Below, one piece after another: positions 31,261 to 43,078 of a stretch of 64,000 nt of DNA; the stretch's first letter is position 1, and each line of letters begins with the position of its first letter. Origin of the DNA: Saccharum officinarum (taxonomy: Eukaryota; Streptophyta; Magnoliopsida; Poales; Poaceae); contig CM036231.1 of assembly GCA_020631735.1 (NCBI GenBank), positions 62,001-126,000 of the forward strand, written 5' to 3'. The position numbers and the translations under genes are program-made. The notes below the pieces were generated by a model. It was not told the DNA's origin, searched no databases, and saw only the letters and a list, made by a program, of their open reading frames with translations.

Positions 31261-34120
31261 CGCCTGACCGGCCCGTCTGTAGTCAACTTATCGGTATTAA
31301 CAATCCGATCCCTGCATCATGCATATCGCTCAGTTTGCGTGCGTGGGTACCCGTGATTCAACCGTTGAAATCACCAACAACTCGATCGGCCGGCAATTCC
31401 TCGGGGTCGCCCGGAGTGGCACCAAAATCAGGCGGTGACCTGAACCTGCAGACCCGGCATTTTCTAGTGCCGGACCGTATCATGGTAACGTTGAAAGCAG
31501 TGCGCGGGTGCAGCCGTGCAGGGCACAAGCAAGGTCACGGGATTGGGGCGTCCCACGACACGCAGTGCGCTCGGCCGGGATGCATGCCGTCACCGAGGCA
31601 GACTTGCGCGACGTACGGTTGCGCCGGCCCGGGCCGCCACAACCCCAGCTAGCGCTCTCCAGCTCCAGGCCTTCCGTGTCAACTCACGCTAGTCTTCCAC
31701 CGCCGTTCCCCCGAGCCGCTACCGATACGACGACGAGGCGGCTAAGCTAGCGAGCGCCATTGGAATTCGCTCGTTGGTCCACAGGAGGAGCATCTCGGTG
31801 TTGGCCGCTGAAATCCTGCAATGATTTGGTGGCTCGCGCCGCTGTTTCCAAGATGTTGCGATTGCTGATGGGCTTCTCGGAAATGGAAATCCCTCGCTGG
31901 GACCTGGGGGTACTGCTGCACGACTTTTCTTTCCATGCGGCTAAAATCATTCTGAATGATGCAGGAACCGATGGTGACGAGAGCAGCATCAGAGCACACA
32001 GATACTCCTGCACGACTTTTTTTTCCTTTTTATTTTTTGATCGGCACAGATAGTTGGTTTCTGGCTTCCTGCAGGAGGATTTAACAGCACTCTGAATTTC
32101 TGATGATGTGCCCATCACAACCTGGAATAGAAACTCAGATTGCCAGGTAGACAGGCCGCTGCGCGTAGCAGGACGGCAGATCATTCATCGTCATGCCCTC
32201 TCCTCTGCGTGGCCTGATTGATCGACCCGCACCCGCCATGTTACGGTAACATGTCATGGTCCCTGAACAGAACAGATTAGGTGGCGGCGGTGGTCTTGCG
32301 ATGATAGATCATGAGACGTACGGTACGCCCATCGGTGACGAATCAACGCGTACACACTAGACACGCGCCTCTTAGGCTCCTCCTCGCAATGACGACCCAG
32401 CATGGACCATCTGTACTATGCCATTGACAATTTGGATACCAAGTTGCTGGAGGCGAGTTGCGTGCGGTTCATCGGCACGCGACTAAGGCCGTGTCTGGGA
32501 CAGCCTTAGTGTCGCGATTGCGCATTTTAGGAAAATCGCGGACCCTAGTTTATTTTCTCGCGTTCCACGCCACGGGCGACTGACAGACGCGTGTTCGTCG
32601 CATTCGGCGGGATTATTCCGCTTTTCTCGCTTAATCACGATCAGGGGTGGATTAATGGTCATGGTAGTGGGTGACGCCGCATTCACGGAAAATCAGAAAA
32701 ACAGCAATTATGGTGAAAACACCATATACGCAAGCAAGCGCACCCCTTGATGAATGTGCTCTAGCTTCGCCCATGATTGCGACGCCAACGCAGAAACAAA
32801 CGGGGCCCAAAAGGCCACTGATTAATCCGCGTTAGCCAAAGCCAACGCCTCTGCAAGAAGCGGACGCACACGACAACAACGCGATCGCGATGTACTTACG
32901 CGACTGCGACTCAGGGTACCGTGGTTGCCCGACTGCGCAAGCAACACATCATTTCAGCGAAAAAAAACTACTGCTGCTGCCTGCACAATGATGTTATTCA
33001 TCAGTTTGAAGAGCAGAAGCAACGACTCTTATATGTATGCGCCTCTATATATGTCATCCATGTCCTACTCCTTCGTCACTGTAAGGTTTCAGAGAAGTGT
33101 TGTTTGTAAGCTGTCCATTTGCAGGCGTAAAGGCTACGTGGAGGATCAGCGTATTTTATTGCACATGATGATGGGCCACCGGCCACATAAGGTTTGTGTC
33201 AAGCTTCAGCTTTGTTGCTGAATTGGCCTTTCAGATACCGGCAACATGCCATGCCATGCCATCTTGGGAGCTGTTTGTGCAGGGGATAGACTTTTGGTGA
33301 TTTAACAAGGCAGGCATGAATCATTCTTTCTAACCTTTTCTTTCCTCAACTGAAATCATGGTAGCCTTTCAGAGTAATAAGGAGCATTATATTTAGGTTG
33401 ACCTCAGCATAGCACTTGCGCTCAGAACCAATCAAAGAGCTAATTTAGCCCGTTGGAAAAAAAAAGGGAGGCTCAATTATTAGTACTTGTTTTCTCGGAG
33501 GCCCATTTCCTACGGTCGGTGGTTCACAGTTGACTCTCTCCTCGCGTGACAGTATGGTTCTTCAACAAGCTATTATTGCATAATCCGGCCACTTTTACTA
33601 GCACCTGTGAGTAAACTTGTAGATTAATCTCTGTGGCTCAATCGTCTTACCATGTGAACACGGTAATTTTGTCAAAGTATGTACGTGTACTTGATGCTAC
33701 TTCAGGTAAAGAAACCTCTGATCTGATCATACACATATGCATGCATTTAATCAACTTTTCAGTACTGGGATAATACACACAAGCTCCTCAGATATATTTG
33801 ACATTTGAGACATCTGTATGTATGCAATGATTCTTGAGCAGAGTTGACCTTCCAAGATGCCTTATCATCCTATATGCTTCAGGCCGGCCACATGATTTGA
33901 GCGCACCATATGGGCACATGAGTTCGTTGCACCAAAGCATGGAATCCTATATTATCAAAATGAAATAGAAAACGGAAACGAATAAATAAACTGAATCCTG
34001 GCAACCGTCGATTACTAGATATTTTAGACTAGCAATAGTTTAAGTAGATCCGTTGCAGTCCAAACCCGTTTGTTTTTATAATATAACAAAAAAATACGTG
34101 TCAGAGACGTTCGACAACCC
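31261..34120. other. Intergenic; no supportable gene
   Basis: GC-rich near 31330-31740 with open frames on the + strand but no domains, start context or codon periodicity that I can support. 32490-32880 has CG-rich, transposon-like debris. 32900-33230 has a short open frame without similarity. No RNA gene seen. Confidence 0.3.
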
Positions 34121-34243
34121 TATTCGCTTGTCTTTTCAGCCGTACTTTTTCAGCGAAGGAACAATGTTTTCTCTCACAACAAATCAACGAACAATACTTT
34201 TCATCTTTATCTTTTCAGCGAAACGAACAGGACAGATAGTCCT
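34121..34243. mobile_element. Short MITE with TTCGCTTG/CGAACAGG ends
   Basis: TTCGCTTGTCTTTTCAGCCG at the left and TTTTCAGCGAAACGAACAGG at the right, with CTTTTTCAGCGAA and TCTCACAACAAATCA inside. This is the pattern of the common grass hAT-type MITE that starts near GTTCGCTTGG. The ends are imperfect. Confidence 0.55.
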
Positions 34244-34949
34244 CCTGGGATAAGATGGGAGAGTAGAGAAGTGTTCAAGTTCAACAAAGCAAAAGCTAAA
34301 AACTTTCTTCCATGGTCCAGGTCAAGTGTTCGGTAGAAATTGAAGGGTGTGACGTGATAAAAAAAACACTTGGCACGCCATACGTCCATATCAGTCCACA
34401 AACCTTACCATTACGCCGTCTAAATGTGTTGGAAAGGTAGCCGAGCTAGTGTTTAAACTAGTGCTAGCTAGGCTCTGTCGACATGCAACAAACAGATGCA
34501 CGGAGCGGTATGGGTATGTCAGCCTGATCAGATCGTGCATGCCCACTGGCATGCAGATTTGTCTGTGAGCGAGGCAAGAACACAAGGAGAAGAAGATCAT
34601 TTATTTGTAAGAAATAAATATCGGCAAAGAAGGTTTGGTTGAGTTTGGGTTCTTAAGTGGTACTGGTGTTAATCTTGATATTTTGGGTCTTAGGCGGCGC
34701 AGTTTGTCGCCGTATGGCCGTGCAGTTTGAATATCTTGCTTCTGCATTACTACACCATCACAGTGCTGCTACCTTCTTTTGACAATGGATCCAGCACGCA
34801 GTTGTTCCTTTCAAGGGAACACTTGTATACGATTTGAATTGATTGCATTGTAAATTTGTCATCCGGCAGTCTTTTGTCTTTCAGAGCACGTCACAGCCTT
34901 TATTGTTCTGATGAATCCGGCAGCCTGCAACCAATCTGAGTTCGGAATA

Positions 34950-35200
34950 GGGTGTGTTTAGTTCCGCGAAAAGGTGTAAAAAAAAGTACTGTAGCACGTT
35001 TTGGCTTTATTTGGTAAATAGTGTCCAATCGTTGACTAATTAGGTTCAAAACGTTCGTCTCGCAAAGTACAACCAAGCTGTACAATTAGTTTTTGATTTC
35101 ATCTACATTTAGTACTCCATGCATGTATCGCAAGTTTGATGTGACGGAGAATCTTTTGTTTGCACAGTGTTTTTTTGAGGAACTAAACACCGCCACAGTA
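34950..35200. mobile_element. MITE c, same family as MITEs a and b
   Basis: It runs from GGTGTGTTTAGTTCCG to GGAACTAAACACCGCC, with GTGTCCAATCGTTGACTAAT and CCATGCATGTATCGC inside. Complementary ends. Confidence 0.7.
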
Positions 35201-35231
35201 ATGAGTTTCAGAGACAGGAAAGAACATGCTG

Positions 35232-35495
35232 GCCGTGTTCAGTTCCGAAGTCGGCAGCACCGAGTTGGATCTGCGTGACTGTAACACGTTTTGTTTTTTT
35301 TGCAAAAAATTGTCTAAAAAATAATTAATTAGACTTAAAATGTTTGTCTCGCAAAGTGCAACAAAACTTTGCTATTAGTTTTTAATTTCATCTACATTTA
35401 GTACTCCATGTATTTGCCAACATTTTGATGTGATGGGGAATCTCCTTTTTGCATAGTGCAATTTTAGCACCCAAATCTGGAACTAAACAAGGCCG
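35232..35495. mobile_element. MITE d, same family
   Basis: It runs from GGCCGTGTTCAGTTCCG to GGAACTAAACAAGGCCG, with GTTTGTCTCGCAAAGTGCAA shared with MITE c. A tandem neighbour of MITE c with few bases between. Confidence 0.7.
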
Positions 35496-35651
35496 CTGAA
35501 TGAATAATCTGCAGGCCGCTGGCCGCAGCACATCAGATTCGGAGGCGGCCTTGATGAGAGCAATAAAGTGCTGAGGCCTAGCTAGCTCTCCATTGATGAT
35601 CATATATTCATCGCATTTCCTTGTCAAGTTGGATGGGGCTCAAAAATATCT

Positions 35652-35882
35652 GACGCCTTGTTTAGTTTGCGTCAAAGTTCCAAGTTTTTTCACTCTCTCT
35701 CCATCACATCAATTTTTAACCGCTTGCATGGAGTATTAAATGTAGGTAAAAAAATAACTAATTACACAGTTTAGTTGGAAATCACGAGATGAATCTTTTG
35801 AGCCTAGTTGGTCTATGATTGGACAATATTTGCCAAATAAGACGAAAGTGGTTGAAATTTTCTTCGATCTAAACCAGGGCTG
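35652..35882. mobile_element. MITE e, same family
   Basis: It begins CGCCTTGTTTAGTTTGCG and ends GATCTAAACCAGGGC, with TTGCATGGAGTATTAAATGT and GAGCCTAGTTGGTCTATGAT inside. Confidence 0.7.
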
Positions 35883-36290
35883 AAATTGCCTGCACTGCAC
35901 CCGTCACTGAACGTATGATCTCACCAAATGGCACCAGACGCAGATGGGACGTCCCACTGCTAGCTGCGAAGAAAAAACATTTGCCATCTGCTCTGATCCT
36001 ACTCGCCACAAGTGGCACTGCGACGTCTTTGTTTCTTTCTCCATTGTAACGTTGTGTGATTAGCTCAGCGTCACTGAATAGTCTCGGTCGGGGTTTGTTA
36101 ATCTTAATCGGTGAATGGTCTTATGTGTCGCTAGCACAGTGAGCGCTTCTTTCTTTCAGTGTTTGTTAACGCAGGAGCCCCAACTGAACGATTTAAAATA
36201 TCTGGTGCATGCACTTGCCTTACATCTTAGTGCTCGCTTTCAGTTATTGTACTGTACTTTACCCAGAGGCAGATACTACTCTATCTAGCC

Positions 36291-36532
36291 CTTGTTTAGA
36301 TTGAAGATTTTTTCAACCTGATGAATAGTACCACTTTCGTCTTATTTGACAAATATTGTCCAATCGTAGACCAACTAGGCTCAAAAGATTCATCTCGTGA
36401 TTTTGAACTAAACTGTGTAATTAGATATTTTTTTACCTACATTTAGTACTCCATGCAAGCGGCTAAAAATTGATGTGATGGAGAGAGAGAGTGAAAAAAC
36501 TTGGAATTTTGAGGTGATCTAAACATGGGCCT
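36291..36532. mobile_element. MITE f, same family, inverted relative to MITE e
   Basis: It begins CCCTTGTTTAGATTGAAG and ends GATCTAAACATGGGCC, with GTCCAATCGTAGACCAACTA and CACTCTCTCTCC-complement sequence matching MITE e in reverse. MITEs e and f are closer to each other than to the rest. Confidence 0.7.
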
Positions 36533-37572
36533 ACATAGAAAATACTAGCAGCCCGCAAATCGCAAGTCACGTTCTGTCGCTGGTTCGTTCTCATCGTTTT
36601 CTCGTAGGCGGCTGAATATCCAGCGCACGGACGCAATGCCGACCTGAATGAAACTTGAGAGGCAGAGGAAAGAAAACCGGGCACCGAGCGCTGGTACGTG
36701 CATGCGGGGCGGCTATTGCATGGTCGTCGGCAAGTCTTCGGCGGAGCGTGAGCAATGCCTGCGGCGGGCAACGTTTCAATGATTGGTCGCTGCTCGTGGA
36801 TCCGCTGATGCTGTCCCTGGCGTGGAAAGTCACGCTCGACGCCGGCGACTTCTCCGCGCTCGTGGGTCGAAATTTCCCGCGGCGACGCCGAGATGCCTCT
36901 GCGCCCTGCGCCCTGCGCCCTGCGGCGGGGGTGACCAGAGACCGGCAGGGTGCTGCTGCCTGCTGCCGTGCTGCGTCGTCGTGGGGCGGGACTCTGACGT
37001 CGCTGTTGACTGACCAACCGGCCGCCGACCGACCGATTGACTGCTGTGGAGGGTGGAAAGCTGCGGTTCAGCGCACGCGTATTGTGACCACCAAGTGAAG
37101 AACTGGTGATTCTACTGCACCGGCGCAACGCGAAGCGAGAGGCGCGCACGCCATGGCCATTGGCCAGGTTGCCACCGTCCTCCCAACTAAAGCCCAGTAG
37201 CTCACGTTGAGAAGATTCTTAGGGATAATATGGGCCGCATCCCATTAGTTGGGCCTAGCAGAGTAGCAGGCCTTCTTGGTCCGTTGGTCCAGAATGCAGG
37301 CTCAAGGTTACGGTTATTTGATTTTCCTTATAAAATAAAATCAGATGTCATACACCCTATAAACTTTATAATACCGGACAAACCACACACCTAATTCGGT
37401 TTTCACGCTGGTTTCATCACAGTTTTAGCTTACACAACGTCACGTCAGCAACAAGAAAGTAAATTGTACTACGTTGAAAAATTTAGGAGTGAAAATAGAC
37501 TTTACAAAAATCATAAAAATATTTTTTTCAAAAAATTCTAAATATATTTTTAGGAAAATTAAATAAAAATTC
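36533..37572. other. Intergenic; GC-rich part without a recognised gene
   Basis: Both strands are open over 36655-37098, typical of GC-rich sequence. The proteins are Arg/Ser-rich or Ala-rich without recognisable domains. A decayed exon is possible but not supportable. Confidence 0.3.
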
Positions 37573-37832
37573 TAAAACATAGTTAATCTAAGAAAATTCA
37601 TAGAAAATTTGTTCTATCTTGGAACATATATAAAACCAATCAAAATTTTTAAACCAAACTTATTTAAATCCGTATATGAAACCAATCAAAATTTTTAAAC
37701 CAAACTTATTTAAATTCGATAATCATTTGTTTTGTCGAATTTAATTAGGTTTGGTTTAAAAAATTGATTGGTTTCATATATGTTCCAAGCTAGAACAATT
37801 TTCTATGAAACTTCTTAGATCAACTATGTTTA
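37573..37832. repeat. Foldback element with about 97-bp arms
   Basis: The left arm (37573-37669) and right arm (37738-37832) are reverse complements, for example GGAACATATATAAAACCAAT with ATTGGTTTCATATATGTTCC. The centre holds a partial direct copy of the inner left arm (AAACCAATCAAAATTTTTAA occurs at about 37633 and 37680). A further TAATCATTTGTTTTGT-like word lies on both sides of the right arm. Confidence 0.75.
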
Positions 37833-38143
37833 AGGATTTTTTTAAATCCGACAATCATTTGTTTTGTATTTCGTCAAAAATCATTTTTTTGTTAGGTTTT
37901 TTCTTTGTGAGTCCATTTTCTATTTTTGTTCTGAGTCCGTTATGTGTCTTTTATTTTGTTTTCCCCATGATTACGTTTCGTGTGTTTTGTTTTGTTTTTT
38001 CATGGGCCCTGTTCTGTCGATGGGTTTTTTGGTGGGCCTTGTTCTAGTTTTTTGGATTCCTCATGTTCGTTTGCTAGCTAGTTTTTTTTTGTTTCCTTCG
38101 TCCGCTTGGTTTGATTTTTTTCTACCTACTCATCAACTGATAT

Positions 38144-39074
38144 TGTGGCAGAACCTCCTAAATTATATGGCCCACATGCACCTGTCGTTGTTCCGAAGAT
38201 TTCTGACGACTATGCATGTGTTCCAGATAACTTAAAAAATATGTTGGGTGTCCTCGGGAAACCCGAATCATCCACGATCTTCTGAGTAGGATTAAATTAC
38301 AAAGGCATTGCAATATTACAACAGTTTATATAATAAATTACATCAGAGTAAAAATGCAAAAGTCTTACATAACATAAATTTACAAACCATTTGTTTCAAA
38401 CCTTACAAACCTTAAGTTTAGTTATTATAACCATAGTAGTGAAGTAACATTAGTAACTTTATTACAGATCACCAAAACGGAGTGCCCTGCCCAAGAGCCA
38501 AACACACTACTCGTCGTCACTTACTATAAAGACAGTCATACAGCAGGGTCCGAAACACACCTGCTCATGAGACGTACCTGCAACAAGGGTTTAACAAACC
38601 TGAGTACAAAAGTACTCAACAAGATTGACTCGACGAAAAGAGAGGAGAAACTCAGGCATGCAGGCTAAAGGGGATCAAGGTAAGGTTCCATCAAGATTCA
38701 AGAGTTTCTTTGCGTAAAAGCTTTACCAAAGTAGATTTCTACTTTCATATTTTTTACTTAGCAATATTAGTTGTCACTATCATCTAATTGATCCTAATCT
38801 AGATCAAACATTTTCGATCAACCACTTTCATTCCTTTATTAAGTTTCACTTGTTAAACTATGTTGAGGGTGCTCAAATCAAGTCTCCTTTTCTCGTGGAG
38901 CAACGACGATTCGAACCGCTTTTATACCCAGCTGGGGCTTCCTAACCACACGATATATGCAGCGCTTAAGCTTACATATATCAACCCAAACAACAGATCC
39001 TCCAAGACAAGTCCAGGTCCATGCCACCAGAGAGCACAATACTCCTCCAATCCAGCCCTTGGCCACGAGGGTAC
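38144..39074 (-). repeat. Older LTR fragment, minus orientation, interrupted at 39074
   Basis: Read on the minus strand it ends GGTTCTGCCACA, and it is clearly related to the plus-strand LTR ending at 54730 (shared TGCATGTG, GGTGTCC and conserved U5 order). It contains the double-hairpin motif (38577-38632). It breaks at 39074 in the CCCTTGGCCACGAGGGTAC segment, where the next LTR starts; the continuation is not in this window. Confidence 0.75.
38577..38632 (-). repeat. Conserved LTR double-hairpin motif (minus fragment)
   Basis: On the minus strand: GAGTAC-TTTT-GTACTC, then GGTTTGTTAAACCC, then TTGTTGCAGGT. The upstream GTAAGT is changed to TCAATCT here. Confidence 0.55.
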
Positions 39075-39500
39075 TGTAACAGAACTAACCAATTATACGA
39101 GATTAAGTGAGAAAATCATCCACCGAGCAGACGATTTAGCAAACTTAAGCCTATATAACCCGGTAGTCCGTGAAATCACGACGGATTTCAAACCAACTTG
39201 CATACCAGCCAAGATCGTAATAAGTTTCGCGGTCACCATCACAAGTTACATAAAAGTTCGCGACACAAATACATCGGAGTTTAAACATAGTTATTACAAA
39301 CCAGTTTCGAATGAAAGTAGCGGAAGCATTTTGTTCAAATCACACACGCACACAGAGTTCAAAATACATTGCCAGTTCAGGATCATCTTCCATCAAAAGC
39401 ATCAGACGAGATGTAGTGAATGACCATTGCCCATGGTCTTAAGCTTCTCCCATTGCAGGATAAAGGCAGTTGATACAGTAGCCGTAATACATCTGCCCAT

Positions 39501-39560
39501 CTGCAACAAGTGGGAACAAAGCCCTGAGTACGAGAAGGTACTCAGCTAGACTTACCCGAT
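39501..39560 (-). repeat. Conserved LTR double-hairpin motif
   Basis: On the minus strand: TCGGGTAAGTCTAGC, then GAGTAC-CTTCTC-GTACTC, then a GGGCTTTGTTCCC stem, then ACTTGTTGCAG. Confidence 0.55.
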
Positions 39561-40499
39561 AGAACCAAAAATAAAAGACACCAAGGAATCATGACAGGCT
39601 GTCTGGTGGGATAGCTGACTCATTTGCAAAAAGGCATTTTTAGTATTTAGAGAATCTTTACAAAAGCTTTGCATCAAGTTAAATCTTTATTAACCTGTCA
39701 ACTACATTTGCACCTGTACTATAGTAACATGAAATTAAACAGGTAATGATAATCAATGATCACTGACAACTTCCATTATGTCATATTTCATATAACTGTC
39801 CAAATGTTCCATCAATATTACTACGATGAAGTAGCTCAAGTCAAGTGCTCACTATCCAGTGAACGATGGCGATTCGAATCGATTATTAACCAGCTAGTAA
39901 GTTATTCCTCACACAAACCTCACTCACCCGCTAAAGTGAGGTGTTGGTCACAGAGTCAACCATTCAGGTGAAGTCGCGAGCTTGCCAGGAACCACATGTA
40001 CCCGGGGGCCGCCCGACTGCTCTTTGGCCTTATCATCGCGCCCTCGTATCCTGCCACTACTACTTCGGAACAGTGCGTTGCGGGCAATCCACTCGGCCCG
40101 AATAATCTCCCAGCTTCGCGGTCGGAAGGTACTTTATCTGGCTAGCTAAATATGAGGCATGCGTTCAACATGACCCGAGGCCCAACAACGGACGGTTCTT
40201 AATCGACACAGATGGAAAACACTACAGTCCGAAACCCTGCAAGTTTTCATCCGGTCTCAATTTCACATTAACACTTAGTTATTTCAAGATGACATCTTTC
40301 TCAAGCAGATCCAGGTAACCACCTATAGCTCGCAGGTGACAGGAAATCACCCGACTTCTACCAGTCTAAGCAAGCTAAGCAATTACTTGACTGCGAATGA
40401 CAAGGTGACAAGGATAGGGTAGAACATAGTAAACAAGGTATAATGTAGCAACGGTTACAAACAACTCCTAAACTTAATGCAGCAGTTAAAGTAAAGCAT

Positions 40500-40715
40500 T
40501 CATAAAATCTTTGCAAACCGGGGGAGAGAAATGCTCCGGAGCTTGCCTCTCTCGAAAGAGCTCGGACGGTGGTCTGGGCACTCCGGAAGATCCTCACCGA
40601 TCTCCTCGTCGGCTTCGGGCACTTCCTGCTCCTCGGGCTGCTCTTCCGGCTCCTCGGGAACTGCTACCGACGTTACTTCCTGCGATCCTATATGTTGCAA
40701 TCGTATAAGTGCTTA
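40500..40715 (-). CDS. LTR-embedded acidic mini-frame (3' LTR of the minus element)
   Basis: Open on the minus strand from a stop just upstream (TAA near 40716) to 40500, with no ATG in the open part, so it would need a non-ATG start or splicing. It has an acidic run, then DLPECPDHRPSSF, then a G-K-L-R-S-I ending. The 63343-63578 frame has DLPECPDHRPSTF, and the nucleotide differences between them over this block are mainly synonymous. The other LTR copy (about 51100-51296) is frameshifted. Confidence 0.45.
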
Positions 40716-43025
40716 TGCCTAGGTGCATTGCGAAAATGACATGTAATGGTCATGATGAATGAAATGTAGATAATTAAGTTCACTTTATTTCATAAAGTAG
40801 GAATACATTTCTTCTATAAGGTAGTCAACATCATCCAAGACTATACAGACTACGAGCACATGTCATCTACTGCATTCTCTTCTTCTACTAATACCATGCT
40901 AAGTCAGCATATTTTATTAAATGCTTCAAAGATACACCAAAGCAAAATCCTATTCACTAGTCATGCATTAACAAGGTTAAATAAAACCCTAATTGCAACT
41001 AGGTTTGAACAGCAACACCTATTTTAGTAGCACAGAAAAATCTAAGAAAATTACAGTAGCTTTCTATCATCTAATCTAGCATACCACAAAAATTTTATTG
41101 TATTGGGATTACTAGAACTGCCTACACAAAAATAACAAGCTAGGGTCTAAAAATGAGCATAAAAATACTTTATACTATGAAAAGTATCAAACAACAGATT
41201 TAACATTTGTTCCTATATTCTACACAATAAACAATCACTATAGAAAAATTATTACATGCATGTTTTATTCATATTTTTCTCTCTAGCAAAAATAACAATT
41301 ATTAACAATATTAAACACTTGTACTACAACTCAAGATTTTTCCACAGAACATGCATGGCATATATTTTTCCTAGAAAGTACATCACAAAAGAAAATTATA
41401 ACAAGTGAAACCATATTTTTCTGAGCTTTCTGTGATTTATTACATATTTAACAAGAAAACATCATTTTTAGTGATTAAATAAAAACTCTACAGAGAAGTA
41501 TTTTAAACTTGACATGTAATATTTTTAAACTGTAGATCTAGTCCAGAGGAACACTATAAAATTTGTTTCACAATTTTTGGAGCTAAAATAAGCAAGTTAT
41601 GGATTTTAGAAACCCTTTTAACAATTTCTGAAAAATCATTTTCAAAAATCCATTTAACTGCAGCCGCTGAAAATGTTGGATGCACCCGGTGTAGTGCACA
41701 TGCGAGCGCGAGCTGAGGCAGACAGGTGGGCCCGTGACCCCACATGTCAGCCGCACAGAGGAGAGGGAAACGCTGACTGCGCGGTTCTCGCCGCTGGTGA
41801 GCTCGCCGGCGGTGAGGTCACCACCATCGTGATCCCCGTGCCAAGGAGGTCACGTTGGTGCAAACAGCATGACCGGAGGAGCTCGGGCATAGGCTCGTCG
41901 TCGCCAATGGCGGAGCGGCGGCGCGGGTGGTCGCCGGCCGGCCATCCCCGACCATGCCACAGTCACTGGAAAGGTGCTCGAGCAACGGTGAGCCATGGCG
42001 AGCAAGATGCGCGTGCTAGAAGGGAAAAAGGTGGGGCGGAAGAGAGCGGTCCACGGAGCGGAAAGCTTCGGCGAGCTCGGTCGGAACTCCGGTGAGCAAT
42101 TCACGCGGAGGGGAGGCTTACCACGGCCAACTGGAGCGAGCCCGAGCTACGCGAGGGAAAGGCGGAGCTCGGGGCAAGATAGAGGCGTCGATTGTGAGGC
42201 GGAACGGCCGGAACGCCGTCTCCGGCGATGGCGCGGGCGGTGGCGGAGGCGGGACTGCGGCCGAGCGCTGCTGTGAGGCGAAGAGCTGGAAATGGAGGCA
42301 GTAGGGAAGGTGGGCGAGCGCGCGGAGGGAGTAGGCGGGCGCGGAGGGACACGTGGGCCATCGGAGGGCGCGTGGCGCGCGGCGCGTGTCGGCGACGTAC
42401 GGCCACGCGGCGGCCGGCTTCTACCGCGGCGCCACGGCGTCGCGCGCGCGCGCGGGCGGAGGTAGGCGCAGACGTGGGAAGCTAGGCCGGGCTGCTTGCG
42501 CGAGCAGGTCGAAGCGGAGGCGGCGGCCCGCTAAGGTAAGAAATTCCTTTTTCTTTTCTAAATATATTTTTAGATTTTTTGTATTTGATTCAAATTCAAA
42601 TTTTGAAGATGAAAAAGACATTTTCACAAATTGTCCCCAAAACAAAAGTTGTTCAAAATTTAATTCTCTACAACTTTCATTTAGGGAACTTTTTAAAATT
42701 CTAAATAGATTTTGAGTTGGTGATTTAAAGTCAAATTTTTAAATGATAACTCATTTTTCTGAATGTTTTTAAAGCAAAATTTGGGAGATTTTTAATACAA
42801 AACTTGCTCCAAAAATCATGTTAATTATTTCTAAGTTATTTAAAGTTATAGCTCACAAATTTTTACCACTTTTACCTAGGATTTTTACCAAACTCAGAGC
42901 TCAAACATGATTATCACAGTTTAAATAAATTCTAACTTAATTTGCATGTGATGATGATCATGTATGAAATGTAAATGCTCATGATTTAGGATGTGAATGC
43001 CTGCTTAACACCTAGAGGTGTTACA

Positions 43026-43042
43026 GCCTTCCCCCTTATAAG
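43026..43042 (-). other. Polypurine tract of the minus-strand chromovirus
   Basis: On the minus strand CTTATAAGGGGGAAGGC directly precedes the LTR start TGTAACACC. Core GGGGGAAGG shared with the plus-strand element. Confidence 0.85.
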
Positions 43043-43059
43043 AATCTCGTCCCGAGATT
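43043..43059 (-). repeat. Hairpin upstream of the polypurine tract
   Basis: AATCTCG-GGA-CGAGATT on the minus strand, identical to the hairpin at 21473-21489 in the other element although neighbouring bases differ. Confidence 0.7.
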
Positions 43060-43078
43060 TTGGGTTACGAACCATTTG

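Larger units (their letters stand above)
39075..43025 (-). repeat. 3' LTR of the minus-strand chromovirus
   Basis: 3951 bp, minus-strand ends TGTAACACC and TCTGTTACA. By eye it is very similar to 49681-51411 over the shared part. GC-rich promoter zone at about 41650-42540 (minus U3), mini-frame at 40500-40700, double-hairpin motif at 39501-39560. Confidence 0.92.

Noticed and set aside
36463..37149. Long minus-strand open frame (228 codons) as a host gene
   Set aside because: GC-rich sequence open on both strands, composition Arg/Ser-rich, no domain. Its end runs into a MITE at 36291-36532.
38130..38150. Primer binding site next to the 38144 LTR end
   Set aside because: The minus-strand sequence ATATCAGTTGATG matches only ATCAG of the Met tRNA site and at the wrong distance.
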